In this document: positions 1-9,312 of the stretch, piece by piece | Layout of the letters: each line of letters begins with the position of its first letter | Numbering within the stretch: the first letter of the stretch is position 1 | Assembly: GCF_000483165.1 (NCBI RefSeq) | Contig: NZ_KI519557.1 | Coordinates: 261,128-325,127, forward strand | Direction: 5' to 3' | DNA from: Tullyiplasma multilocale ATCC 49900 | GTDB taxonomy: Bacteria; Bacillota_I; Bacilli_A; Mycoplasmatales; Mycoplasmataceae | DNA length: 64,000 nucleotides | Notes under the pieces: generated by a model | The model's database searches: none | What the model saw: the letters and a program-made list of their open reading frames with translations, nothing else | Told to the model about the DNA's origin: nothing | Program-made: the position numbers and the translations under genes

Positions 1-74
1 ATAATTTTTCCATTTTTATCCATTATCTCGACCCTTTGGTCTTTTAATGGATCAAACTTTCCAATGTATTTCAT
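1..74 (-). CDS. pdhA: Pyruvate dehydrogenase E1 alpha subunit, N-terminal fragment (runs off the window)
   Basis: Only the first 24 codons are in the window; the gene continues beyond base 1. The start has a perfect Shine-Dalgarno (GGAGG, five bases before ATG) and follows lplA by nine bases. The visible peptide begins MKYIGKFDPLKDQRVEIMDK. The assignment to E1 alpha rests mainly on context: in related mollicutes nox, lplA and pdhA-D are consecutive, and lipoate ligase next to the pyruvate dehydrogenase complex makes biochemical sense because E2 carries the lipoyl group. The peptide alone would not be enough to name it. Confidence 0.7.
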   Translation of the reverse strand, partial: MKYIGKFDPLKDQRVEIMDKNGKI

Positions 75-83
75 TTTTCCTCC

Positions 84-1082
84 TTATTTGAAAAATAAAT
101 CGATAATATCTTGTTCCTTGAAATTGGGGCCAAAGATATTTTTAACTTTAAATTTATTCAAGACTTTCTGGATATCGTGTTCGGTAAATAAACATTTAAC
201 CAGTGCACGTTCTAATTTTTCTGTTCCTTGATAACCCATAAAATCACCATAGAATTTAACTTTCGTAATTCTGGCATCAACAACATCAAAATTAACTTCA
301 ATTAACCCAAGGTGTGGTTCATAAACTTTATTCTTCTTTTTGAATTCAGCATTCTTACCAAATGTTCAATCTCAGTTTGAATATTTTTCAGATACTAAGT
401 GTTTGATATGCATTATGTCTTCATCGTTTAATTCAATTAGATTAACTTCATCACCTTTGACATAATGAGTAATTAATTGCTTTGTAAATTCCTCTATTTC
501 CAAAGGTTCATTTAAAAGATGTTTGATGTTGGTAACTTTAGCTCCAACACTTGCAACTTTTTTTGATTCCATTTTTGTCTTATCGACATTTAGATATTTT
601 GGTAATTTGCTTAAATCAACATCGAATAATAATGTTCCGTGCTCTAAGATTTTGTCTTGTGTTTTTAGTTGGGCATTTCCAGAAATTTTCATTTGATCAA
701 CTTCAATATCGTTTCTCCCACTAAAGTAAGCTTTCACTCCTTTTTGATTTAAAAAATCTATTATTGGGGCGAGGGTTCTTTGGTAATTTTGGCTTGATGA
801 GAGATTATTATTTTCAACGATTGAGGAAAAACAAATGTTTCCCATATCTTGATAGACGGTTCCTCCGCCAGTATTGCGACGAATGATTGTTACATTATCT
901 TCTTGTGCTTTTAAAACATTAATTTCATTAAAGGCATTTTGATTTCTACCAACGACAATAGTGTTGGCGTTTTGTCATAAAAAGAATAAAGGGTCTTTGA
1001 ATTTCTTTTTATAAACTAGATATTCTTCAGTTGCTAAGTTGAAGCGAGCATCATTGCTCGTACCAACAACTAAATTAATCAT
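84..1082 (-). CDS. lplA: Lipoate-protein ligase A
   Basis: This 332-residue protein should activate lipoate with ATP and attach it to the lipoyl domain of the pyruvate dehydrogenase E2 subunit in the cytoplasm. The family signature RRNTGGGTVY is at residues 68-77, followed by a conserved core and a C-terminal accessory domain; length is normal for bacterial LplA. Several Trp residues are encoded by TGA. Its start (ATGATTAAT...) overlaps the stop codon of nox by eight bases, so translation is probably coupled, and pdhA follows directly. The start was chosen because it gives MINLVVGTSNDARFNLATEE, the normal family N-terminus. Confidence 0.93.
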
Positions 1083-2439
1083 TTTTCTTAAAGTAGTTTA
1101 GACCCAAAACTTCCAATCCTAATAAAGTGATGAAATTATACGGCTTATTAAAGTGTGGTAAGAAGAAAATGTCTATTAAGGGTAATTCTTCTATCTTTAA
1201 ACCTTTTTGAATTGCTAACGCAAACATATACATGACTTCAGTGTGATTATTTTCACTAGCTACTTGTGCTCCAAGAATGCGTCTTGTTTCTTTGTCTCAA
1301 ATAACTTTCAAAGCAACTTTTTTAACAGTGCTCATAAACTCAGGGCGATTATTGTCTGTGAAATATTTCTCTTCAATTTCAAAACCAACTTTTCTAGCAA
1401 CTTCAGCACTCATTCCAGCAGCAGCCATTTTCATTCCAAAAACATCTATTCCATTTGCGCCAGTAAAACCAGGTGATGGCATAGTATTGTTTGTAATAGA
1501 ATTTATCGCTGCTAAAATTCCTGTTCTAACAGCAGTTGTAGCTAAACCAATTTCAACTTCCATATCTGAAGCTGCATTATAGACTTCACAGCAATCTCCA
1601 ATAGCGTAAATGTCACTATCTGATGTTTGACAATATTCATCAGTAACAATTGATCCATTAACATTCAAGTCTAAGATGTTATCTAATAAATCGGTTTGAG
1701 GTTTTGTTCCAACTGACATCACTACAAAATCAGTTTCAATAGTTCTTTTATCAGTTTTAATGCCAACAACTTTTCCATCTTTACCAATAAATTCAACAAC
1801 TCTTTCACCAGTATATAAATCTAATCCTGAATTTTTCATTCGTCATTCAACATCATCTGTAAATTCTTTATCATAGTAATTTTTCATAATACGATCTTCT
1901 AAGTCTATTAAAGTCGTCTTGTGTCCTTTTTTATTAAATGCTTCAGCAATTTCAACTCCAATATATCCAGCTCCAATAACGGCAATATTTTTGTGTTCTC
2001 CAGTATTATTTTGGGCTTCAATAATTTTTGCATGATGATAATTCTTACAAATTTGAATACCTTCCAATTCGACTCCTGGGATTGGAGAAATAATTGGCCA
2101 AGAACCAGTTGCAATTATTAATTTGTCATAACTCTCTTCGAATGTATCTCCAGTTATAAGGTTGCGAACCACAACATTTTTACTAACATTGTCTAACGCT
2201 AGTCATTCGTGATTCATATTAACTTCTATATCTTCATTTTCCAAAATCTCTGCATTGGCATAGAATAGTGAATTAGGATCTTCAACTTCTCCCCCAACTC
2301 ATAAAGCTATTCCACATCCAAGAAATGAAATATTGTCACTTTTATCAAAAGTCACAACCTCCACTTCAGGCTTAATACGTTTAATTGTTCTAACTGCAGT
2401 TGTTCCTGCATGATTAGTACCGATAACTACTACCTTCAT
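1075..2439 (-). CDS. nox: NADH oxidase, water-forming type
   Basis: This 454-residue flavoprotein of the pyridine nucleotide-disulphide oxidoreductase family should oxidise NADH with oxygen, regenerating NAD for glycolysis and pyruvate dehydrogenase. The N-terminal FAD-binding segment starts MKVVVIGTNHAGTTAVR, and the redox-active cysteine is at residue 42 (FLGCG), as in Nox enzymes. A second nucleotide-binding fold carries VIGAGYIGVEIAE, and the C-terminal FAD region contains YAIGDCCE. The Shine-Dalgarno AAGGAGG lies six bases before ATG. It is first in the operon nox-lplA-pdhA. An inverted repeat with a GGAA-N4-TTCC core sits 37 bases upstream and is a plausible operator. Confidence 0.93.
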
Positions 2440-2475
2440 AGTGCCTCCTTATTATTTTTTTATTAAAAATGTATT

Positions 2476-2499
2476 TATTTTGGAATAATTTCCAAAATA
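2476..2499. promoter_or_regulatory. Inverted repeat, candidate operator of the nox operon
   Basis: Perfect ten-base arms TATTTTGGAA and TTCCAAAATA are separated by TAAT. The site lies just upstream of the nox start. The same GGAA-N4-TTCC core recurs in front of dhaK (4955-4982). The spacing and GAA-N4-TTC core resemble Rex operators (TTGTGAA-N4-TTCACAA), but the outer bases differ, so the regulator is not established. Confidence 0.55.
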
Positions 2500-2506
2500 T
2501 TTAAGG

Positions 2507-2522
2507 TAAACACTTGTGTTTA
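2507..2522. promoter_or_regulatory. Short palindrome upstream of nox
   Basis: Seven-base arms TAAACAC and GTGTTTA are separated by TT. It is eight bases from the larger inverted repeat on the promoter-distal side. It may be a second regulator site; nothing else in the window repeats it that I noticed. Confidence 0.3.
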
Positions 2523-2871
2523 ATTATTATTTTTCCTTTTATATAATAATATTTTGGAAAATATTCTAATTTTATTGTAATCCAAAAGAGTTCTAATTGA
2601 AAATCACTATTTGGCAGTTCTGTAGCATATCGAATAAGACAAATTTGAGCCCTTTTAAATGTATCTATGCAAAAAGATGAGTATTTACCTGGCTTAAATG
2701 AATATTGCTGTTTATGGGCGTTAAAATAAGAAAACAACTAAAACTTATTAAAAAATATTTGAACATTTTTTAATAGAAAATAATAAAATATCATAAATCA
2801 CAAACATAGCTTCAGGTTATCTTTTTGTTGTTTGTTATACATTGCTTTTATCAGATATTAAAAAGACAAAT

Positions 2872-2897
2872 AAAAAAAGCGAGTATTCGCTTTTTTT
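2872..2897 (-). terminator. Terminator of the dha operon
   Basis: A stem of AAAAAAGCGA pairing with TCGCTTTTTT around a short loop, just past the dhaM stop codon, followed by a T-run in the minus direction. Confidence 0.8.
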
Positions 2898-2899
2898 AT

Positions 2900-3298
2900 T
2901 TATTCAATTTTCTTAGTTCTTGATTCTTTTTCTACCTTTGTTTTAAGATCATCCAGATTTATTTCAAAACTATTAGAAGTAACTGCCACTAGCAAACCTT
3001 CTAAAAATGGTGCATCAGCTATTAATGTTTTTGCTTGTAGTTCTAAATCTAAAAAGTTTATTGCCATTTCAGTATTCATAATCGAAGAACCTAAGTCACA
3101 AATTACAAGAACCCCACTTCCACTATCGGCTTTTTCAATTGTTGATTTAATCAACATAGGATCGGTTCCAAAATCGATTCCATCATTAATGCCGGCACAA
3201 CTCATTAGATTAAAATCTTCAAATTGCATTTCACTAACAAATTCAATAGCTGCTTTTGCTAATTTATGCGAATGTGAAACAACAACTATCCCAATCAT
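2900..3298 (-). CDS. dhaM: Dihydroxyacetone kinase phosphotransfer subunit DhaM
   Basis: This 132-residue protein is the EIIA-mannose-like phosphocarrier that takes phosphate from HPr of the sugar phosphotransferase system and rephosphorylates the ADP held by DhaL. The N-terminus MIGIVVVSHSHKLA contains the expected phospho-acceptor His9. It is only the single EIIA-like domain, as in Gram-positive forms. Its start overlaps the dhaL stop by one base, so the three dha genes are translationally coupled. It is the last gene of the operon and is followed by a strong terminator. Confidence 0.92.
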   Translation of the reverse strand: MIGIVVVSHSHKLAKAAIEFVSEMQFEDFNLMSCAGINDGIDFGTDPMLIKSTIEKADSGSGVLVICDLGSSIMNTEMAINFLDLELQAKTLIADAPFLEGLLVAVTSNSFEINLDDLKTKVEKESRTKKIE

Positions 3299-3894
3299 TA
3301 TAAAGTTCTCCCAATAGCGTCTAATACTAGATACATAGAATAAGCTCCTGGATCCATGTGTCCAACACTTCTCTGACCAAGATATGAAGCTCTTCCCTTT
3401 TTAGCTATTAGATTAATTGTGTTTTCAGCACCGGTTTTTGCTGCGATGGCAGCTAATTCAAAAACCTCTTTTGCTGCTTTATCTAGATTGTTTTTCATTG
3501 TTTGAACAGCTGGAGCTAAAGCATCAATCATTGTCTTATCTTCAAGTTCTGCTTCCCCCATACGAATAATACCATTTAGGCCTGCTTCAAAACTTTTGAC
3601 AGCAGTTTGCAAATCATCGTTTTTCCAAACCCCAGACATTTGTAATAACATAGAACCTAACAATGGTCCTGATGACCCTCCAATTTTAGACATTAACGTC
3701 ATAGCGACAGATCTCAAAATTGTGTCGGTATTTTTACCTCCATAAGTGTCCAACTCATTAACAACCCCTTCAAAACCCCTAACAATATTAGTTCCATGAT
3801 CACCATCACCAATTGCTTGATCCAAATCATTCAAGTGTTGTTTATTTTCTAAAAGAGTTTGATAAATATTTTTAAAAATTGCATCTAATTTCAT
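3298..3894 (-). CDS. dhaL: Dihydroxyacetone kinase ADP-binding subunit DhaL
   Basis: This 198-residue protein carries the tightly bound ADP that shuttles phosphate from DhaM to dihydroxyacetone on DhaK. The metal/ADP-binding signature IGDGDHGTN is at residues 28-36 (Asp30, Asp32, His33), and the glycine-rich GGSSGPL and C-terminal DPGA motifs are present. Length is typical. Its start overlaps the end of dhaK by one base and its stop overlaps the start of dhaM, giving a tight K-L-M order. Confidence 0.93.
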   Translation of the reverse strand: MKLDAIFKNIYQTLLENKQHLNDLDQAIGDGDHGTNIVRGFEGVVNELDTYGGKNTDTILRSVAMTLMSKIGGSSGPLLGSMLLQMSGVWKNDDLQTAVKSFEAGLNGIIRMGEAELEDKTMIDALAPAVQTMKNNLDKAAKEVFELAAIAAKTGAENTINLIAKKGRASYLGQRSVGHMDPGAYSMYLVLDAIGRTL

Positions 3895-4889
3895 TAAATT
3901 ACCACCATTCCATTTGTAATTACAGGCTCATTCAATAATGTTTTTAATTCATCATCTAATTTTAAGATTGATAATGAGAAACCAGGCATATCAATTGCAG
4001 TCATATAATTTCCTACAAAAGTTTTGTTTACAGTTATTTGTTTTTCGTCCATTATCATTAAAGCTTTTCGGGCAAGGATGTTTAATTCCATCAGAGGAGT
4101 AGCTCCTAGTCCATTAATCATAATCGCTACCTCATCTCCCTGGCTTAAATTTAAATGTTTCTCAATTTCTTTGTATAACATTTCAATAACTTCATCAGCT
4201 GATTTTATAGGTTCTCTATTAACTCCAGGTTCTCCATGAATTCCTAAACCAACTTCCATTTCGTTTTCTGGAATCTCAAATCCTTTTACTCCATTTGCAG
4301 GAACTATACAGGCATCTAGTCCAATTCCATAAGAACCAAGGTTATCGATAGCTTTTTGAGCTAAACATTTAACCTCTTTTAAATCTTTTCCCAATTCAGC
4401 AGCGGCTCCAGCGATTTTATGAACCAAGATTGTTCCAGCAATCCCACGTTTACCTGTTGTATATAGTGAATCTTCTAAAGCAATATCATCATTTACAATA
4501 ACTGTCTCAACTTCAATATTTTCTGCTGCCGCAAATTCTTTTGCCATTTCAAAGTTTAGAACATCTCCAGTATAGTTCTTAATCACTAAAAGAACCCCTT
4601 TAGAGCTGTCAACGGCCTTAATTGCTGCCAATACCTGATCTGCGGCTGGACTGGTGAATACTGGGCCTAAAACAGCGGCATCTAACATCCCAGTTCCAAC
4701 AAATCCGGCATGTGCTGGTTCATGTCCTGATCCTCCTCCAGAAATAATTGCCACTTTATCTTTATTTAAATTCTTTCTAGTGATTACTTGAAATTCAGGA
4801 ACTCTAGATAAGGTTTCAGGATTAGCCATAACCATTCCTTGAATCATTTCTTCAACTATTTGATCAATATTATTCGTGAACTTTTTCAT
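3894..4889 (-). CDS. dhaK: Dihydroxyacetone kinase substrate-binding subunit DhaK
   Basis: This 331-residue Dak1-domain protein binds dihydroxyacetone covalently and receives phosphate from the ADP of DhaL. The motif ISGGGSGHEPAHAGF is at residues 49-63, and the substrate-binding histidine is His218 in GLGIHGEPG. The Shine-Dalgarno AAAGGAGGA precedes the ATG. It heads the dhaKLM operon and would feed dihydroxyacetone phosphate into glycolysis. An inverted repeat of 12-base arms about 66 bases upstream lies over the likely promoter. Confidence 0.94.
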   Translation of the reverse strand: MKKFTNNIDQIVEEMIQGMVMANPETLSRVPEFQVITRKNLNKDKVAIISGGGSGHEPAHAGFVGTGMLDAAVLGPVFTSPAADQVLAAIKAVDSSKGVLLVIKNYTGDVLNFEMAKEFAAAENIEVETVIVNDDIALEDSLYTTGKRGIAGTILVHKIAGAAAELGKDLKEVKCLAQKAIDNLGSYGIGLDACIVPANGVKGFEIPENEMEVGLGIHGEPGVNREPIKSADEVIEMLYKEIEKHLNLSQGDEVAIMINGLGATPLMELNILARKALMIMDEKQITVNKTFVGNYMTAIDMPGFSLSILKLDDELKTLLNEPVITNGMVVI

Positions 4890-4954
4890 AATAAGTCCTC
4901 CTTTGTTTACAATATGATTTTAGTCCTAAAAGAGAGATATTCCAAAAGATATTA

Positions 4955-4982
4955 TATTATATGGAAAATATTCCATATAATA
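4955..4982. promoter_or_regulatory. Inverted repeat in the dhaK promoter, candidate operator
   Basis: Perfect arms TATTATATGGAA and TTCCATATAATA flank AATA. On the minus strand the downstream arm contains a TATAAT -10 element, with a possible -35 (TTGCTA) just upstream, so a bound protein would block the promoter. The core matches the repeat in front of nox. A half-site TTTTGGAATAT lies 12 bases nearer the gene. Confidence 0.6.
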
Positions 4983-4988
4983 GCAAGA

Positions 4989-5012
4989 TAAAAGCAACCC
5001 AAAGTTGCCTTT
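4989..5012 (-). terminator. Weak hairpin upstream of the dha promoter
   Basis: GCAAC and GTTGC arms flanked by A and T runs lie between the end of the YhgE-like gene and the dha promoter. It may be a second terminator behind the stronger one at 5053-5081. Confidence 0.4.
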
Positions 5013-5052
5013 ATCTATAGTTCTCAAATTTGAAACTAGTTTAAGGCATATA

Positions 5053-5081
5053 AAAAAAGGAACTAGATTAGTTCCTTTTTA
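5053..5081 (-). terminator. Terminator of the YhgE-like gene
   Basis: A perfect 12-base stem AAAAAGGAACTA with TTAGTTCCTTTTT around a two-base loop, immediately after the stop codon at 5084. Confidence 0.85.
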
Positions 5082-5083
5082 GA

Positions 5084-7639
5084 TTATTCATTTCTACTAA
5101 TTTGATCTTCATCAGAGTAGTTAGGTTTTTGAACAAATTCATATTCTTTTTTATCGTATCATTTGAAGCTTCCTTCGAATGGATACATAGCTCTTGTTTT
5201 CATATATAATTCTTGATCAAAGGCATTTGGTAAAGCTTTTCAGTTATAAAAAATTTTATCTTTTTTACCTTCTTTAGATTTAATGATTTCAAATTCGCTT
5301 GTATCTCTTCCTAAAGCTTTCATAGCACTAGCAACTTTACGTCCCATGTGTCCACCATAGTTCATATCACGTAATCTATTTCTTTGTCCAATAGTTAATC
5401 CTAATGTTAAGAAGATTGCGATGTAGATAAAGAATACAGCAAAGTTTTGTAAGATAAAGGCATTTGTAGCAGCTGTTGCTGGTACTCCGAGACTTGTTCC
5501 ATAAACAATTGCGGTGAATCCTTTAATAACGTATGTGAATGGCACTACGTATCCAACATAGTGGAAGAATGGTAATTGAGCAAAGGCTGGGAATGTTCCC
5601 CCTCCAGCTGCAAGTGATAATACCATCATAATAATTACTAAGAACTTACCAACTGTTTCATCTTTAACAACAAATCATAATGATTGAATGATTACCACAA
5701 ACATCAATCCTGATGCTATGAATCATAATCAAATGTAGAACATTGTAGCAAATCCAAGAATGTGTCATCCAGCGATTGTTACAGCTAATATTTCTAATGT
5801 AGCTTGAACAACAACTGTTGTCATCATCATGATAGTTTTTGATAAGTATCATTGACGTCCTGAGGCTTTTTGAAGGCGTTTTCCACGATCGTAGACGAAA
5901 GTATGCATAAGAACACCAATTCATAGTCCAATCACTAAGAAGAAGATTCCTAATCCAATTCCATATAATCCAAATTCTTCTCCTTGGATTTCGATTGTCA
6001 TGATGTCATCTTTTCCAATTCCACCAGTAATTGAGAAGTGAATTAAATCAATAATTGCTCCTGGTAATTGACTAGCACTTGTTATTCCTAAAAATAGGTC
6101 TGGATTTTTAACGATAACTTCATCAATCTTAACTGAAAATTCTTTTTCAGTTAATTTAGGTTGCTTAGCATCAAAAACATTCATATTTACTAATAAGCGG
6201 TTAAGTGCTTCAGTTAATTTATTGTTTGAAATGTTAATGTTTGTTTTATCTTCAATAAATTTAATTATTTGATCAATGATGTTTTTAATAATTCCTTGAT
6301 CTTGTTGTGGGTTACCCACAGCTGCATTAAACAATGTTTGGTTCAATTGAACTTCATTGAAAGCTTCATCAAGAACAAATTCAATTGCCCCTTTAATAAT
6401 TGTAGAAATAGTTTTATTTCCAGTAATAGTATCGATCATTTCAAATAGTTTAGCATTAGCTAATAAATTTTTACCATTTGCTTTAATGTTTGAAAGCATG
6501 TTGATGATTTTTCCACCACGACCAACTAACTCTCCATTTTTAATGTTTACATTACCAAATAATGTGTATTTAGCTAAATCATCTGGATTATTATCTGCAG
6601 CATTAATGTTTGTTGATAATAATACGTAATCTTCATTTTTTTCAAAGTAATTTGAAGTAGTTTCACCATTTGGAGTGATTGCTTTATTTAAAACAGCTCC
6701 ACTAGTTGATAAATCACCCATGATTGTTCCTGAAATCACTGAAGTGAAGACACTTGGAATTGATTTAATAATAATTCCATCTACAAATGATGTAAAAGTA
6801 TCCATCAAGTATCCAAACATGAAGTTTCTCTCAAAAGTAGTTCACATTTTGATTTGGTTACCATTTAATGTATTAACTCAATCACTTGGTGATTTAATTG
6901 AATCATCATTGTATAGAATTGAACCAGCATAACCAATTAGGTTAGCCATATAGTTCTCTTCAATACGCATTTGAGCATAATACTTAGTTGCTTGTCATTC
7001 TTTATCGATAGTTTGTGAATTATCGATATAACGAATGTTGTCTAGTTGAATTTTATTTTTAATCATTGGACTTGAGAAAGTATAGTCTTGATCGCTGATA
7101 GTTTCATCTGTTTTAGGTAATAATTTTTGTTTTAAAATATCTCAAGCACCCATTGCTTTATATTTAACTCCACTAGCATCATCGATTGTGATTCCGTTGT
7201 TTAAAACTAAAGTGTTTGCTGATTTTTCTAAGTCAAATATTTCTTCTTCTAAATCTCTAACTGTTTTACCATCATATGAGAAGGTTTTTCCATTTACAGA
7301 TTCTAGAACTCCTAATTTAAGTTTGTCCCCTATTAAATCATCTTTAGCTGGTTCATTTTTAGTAACCATAATAATAGCATGATCATTGTTCATAATTGCA
7401 ATTGGAGCTTTTCCAATTCCGGCAATTGGGTTTCAGAATGCTAGAACACAAACTACCCCATAAATAATTGGTACTAATGCAATACCAACGAATTTGATAA
7501 TACGTTTTCATGACATGAAAACTCTTGATTCGAATTCTACTTGTGTAGTTTTACCTAAAGTTGAAAATCATTCTTTAACTGATGTTCATCATTTATTATT
7601 TTTAGATTCTGAATTAGTATTTTTATTTCTCTTTTTCAT
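5084..7639 (-). CDS. YhgE/Pip-like integral membrane protein
   Basis: This 851-residue protein is joined across many TGA-Trp codons. A short basic cytoplasmic head is followed by a first membrane segment near residues 49-70, ending in a motif like AFWNPIAGIGKAPIAIMNND, which is the hallmark of the YhgE/Pip N-terminal domain. A long extracellular region follows, rich in Asn and Asp, and the C-terminal part has about five membrane segments of the ABC-2 permease type with a GGGTFPAFAQLPFFHYVG stretch. The family includes the lactococcal phage infection protein Pip and putative secretion-system components. The Shine-Dalgarno GGAGA lies before the ATG. The preceding MarR gene on the same strand is the likely regulator. 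Confidence 0.82.
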
Positions 7640-7665
7640 ACCAATTTCTCCTTTTTTCTATAAGA

Positions 7666-7691
7666 AAACTAAAGCGGTGAGGCTTTAGTTT
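7666..7691 (-). terminator. Hairpin between the marR-like gene and the YhgE-like gene
   Basis: Perfect ten-base arms AAACTAAAGC and GCTTTAGTTT with a six-base loop, followed in the minus direction by TTTTCTT. It sits in the 62-base gap between two same-strand genes, so it may act as an attenuator or partial terminator that lowers read-through into the membrane protein gene. Confidence 0.5.
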
Positions 7692-7701
7692 GCGTGACTA
7701 T

Positions 7702-8169
7702 TTAAATAAAATCGAAATAGTCATCGCCTTCTAGGTTATTCACGTTTCCAAGTGCTAAGTCAACCATATCTCTGGCAGCTTTTCATTGGCTTTCTGGAAT
7801 CCCTTCTAACATTTTTTCACGATACTCATATACATATTCAGTTAACATAACTGAGTAATCGTTTCCTTTGTCAGTAACTTTTAAAATGTTACTACGTTTG
7901 TTAGATGGATCTTGAACTTTAGTAATAAGTCCTTCTTCAGCTAGTTTAATAACAATTCTACTCATTGTAGTTTTGTCAATTCCTAAACCTTTTGCGATTC
8001 CATTTTGGTTAATACCTGGTTTAAAGAAGATTAATAATAAAACACTTGTGTGCATTTTATCAATAGTTCTTTTTAATCCTGCCTTCTTGTTCACATATTT
8101 AATTCCGTTAATCATTAGGAAGTAAACTTTGAATGTAAAAGGTAAGACGATTTGTTTTTTTTCAGTCAT
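7702..8169 (-). CDS. MarR-family transcriptional regulator
   Basis: This 155-residue protein has a winged helix-turn-helix of the MarR type: a recognition region near GINQNGIAKGLGIDKTTMSR, then the wing around DPSNKRSNILKVTDKG. I chose the ATG that follows GGGGGAA by five bases; an upstream in-frame ATG exists but lies over the operator. It is upstream of the YhgE-like gene on the same strand and probably controls it and itself. Its ligand cannot be told from sequence. Confidence 0.85.
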
Positions 8170-8180
8170 ATGTTCCCCCA

Positions 8181-8232
8181 TTGTTATTTTTGATAACAAA
8201 ATGATACTATCTCATATGAAACTATTTTTCAA
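8181..8232 (-). promoter_or_regulatory. Promoter and candidate operator of the marR-like gene
   Basis: A -35 TTGAAA (8227-8232) and a -10 TAGTAT (8204-8209) are spaced by 17 bases. Between the -10 and the ribosome binding site lies an inverted repeat, TTGTTAT and ATAACAA around five bases (8181-8199), well placed for autorepression by the MarR-like protein. Confidence 0.55.
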
Positions 8233-8240
8233 TTATTTTT

Positions 8241-8537
8241 TTATTTTTTTGATAACTTTTCAATTTCAACATTATTAACGATTATTTTTAATTCGTTTCT
8301 AGCAATTTCAGTTTTAACTTTAACTAAAGCATTATGAAATTCAGGAAGACTTCTTCTTTTATTTGTAATAGCAATAAAGATAAATCACCCAACGATTGGT
8401 AATAATCATCATAATCAATGTTTTGAAATAATTTTCTTATTAATGTCTTTAACAATTTTGTCAAACTCTTTAATTTCTTGTGTTAATTTTTCGTTGTGAG
8501 CTTGTAACTCTTCGATTGTGTTGTATTCAGGTTTCAT
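8241..8537 (-). CDS. Small membrane protein of unknown function
   Basis: A 98-residue protein read through four TGA-Trp codons. The first 45 residues are a charged helical, coiled-coil-like segment; one Trp-rich membrane segment (WLWWLLPIVGWFIFIAI) follows near residues 46-62; the C-terminus is again charged. Its ATG lies one base after the stop of the preceding 233-residue gene, with an AGAGGAT ribosome binding site inside that gene, so the two are coupled. I do not recognise the family. Confidence 0.7.
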
Positions 8538-8538
8538 G

Positions 8539-9240
8539 TTATCCTCTTTTCCCGACTAGTTCTTCTAAAACTTCTTTAACTAACATATCCAAAGATTGTA
8601 AGATAATCTTCATTTCATTTGTTTGAGTTAAGAATACTTGTTTTTCAGCATTGTTGTCTGCTGGGTTAATTTCAGCATATAAGTTTTTTAAATCTTGTAA
8701 ATAAATTGTGAACTCTTCCATCATTTGTAATTTTTCACCAATTTGGTCACTTGTAATAACTTCACTTGTATATAAAGCTAATTTATCTTTTACTCCATTA
8801 CTTCATTCGTGTAATGGGTAGTTGTTCATTGTGTTGATATAGTTACCAACATAAAAGTTAATTTGTGATGAGAAGAATGGTGCAAATACATCTAAGAATG
8901 TAAATGCTGGATCTTCGTTGATTAATTCTGCTGTAAATTCATCAGAATAGTTTAGATAATCATTATTAGTTGCTGCTAGATATGCGTAACGTTGTAAAAA
9001 TTGTTGAATAATCATCGCCAAATCAAATTGTTTAGCTTCTGCTAATTTATCAAATAAACTTCCTAGAACATCAACTACCTGAATTAATGTTGTAACTTCA
9101 CTTAATCTTTGGATCCCTTCTTCAAATTCAACAGTTGTTTCAAACCCTTGATCTTTTAATCCTTTAAGAATTAAATAGTCTTTTTCTAAAAGATCTAAAC
9201 TAATTCTTTCAATACTGATAATTTCATTAAATTTTTCCAT
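8539..9240 (-). CDS. Hypothetical cytoplasmic protein
   Basis: A 233-residue, acidic, mostly helical protein with no signal peptide or membrane segment that I can see. One TGA-Trp codon joins its two parts. It is co-transcribed with the small membrane protein that starts one base after it and is divergent from plsY. I do not recognise a domain. The pair could form a membrane-tethered complex, which is only an inference from coupling. Confidence 0.7.
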
Positions 9241-9312
9241 TGTAATTCCGCCTTTGCTTTTAATATTATCTTATTTATTCTATAATAATATTTATATGAA
9301 AGGAATAACTAT

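Larger units (their letters stand above)
2440..2899. other. Gene-poor stretch between dhaM and nox
   Basis: About 460 bases without a gene that I can support. It holds the nox promoter region, the inverted repeat at 2476-2499, a degenerate relative of that repeat at about 2551-2568, a 16-base palindrome at 2507-2522, and the dha operon terminator at 2872-2897. A 78-codon minus-strand reading frame at 2501-2737 has no recognisable domain and no convincing ribosome binding site. Confidence 0.6.

Noticed and set aside
2501..2737. A 78-codon minus-strand reading frame upstream of nox
   Set aside because: No ribosome binding site, no known motif, and it runs through the candidate operator and a second palindrome; better read as intergenic.
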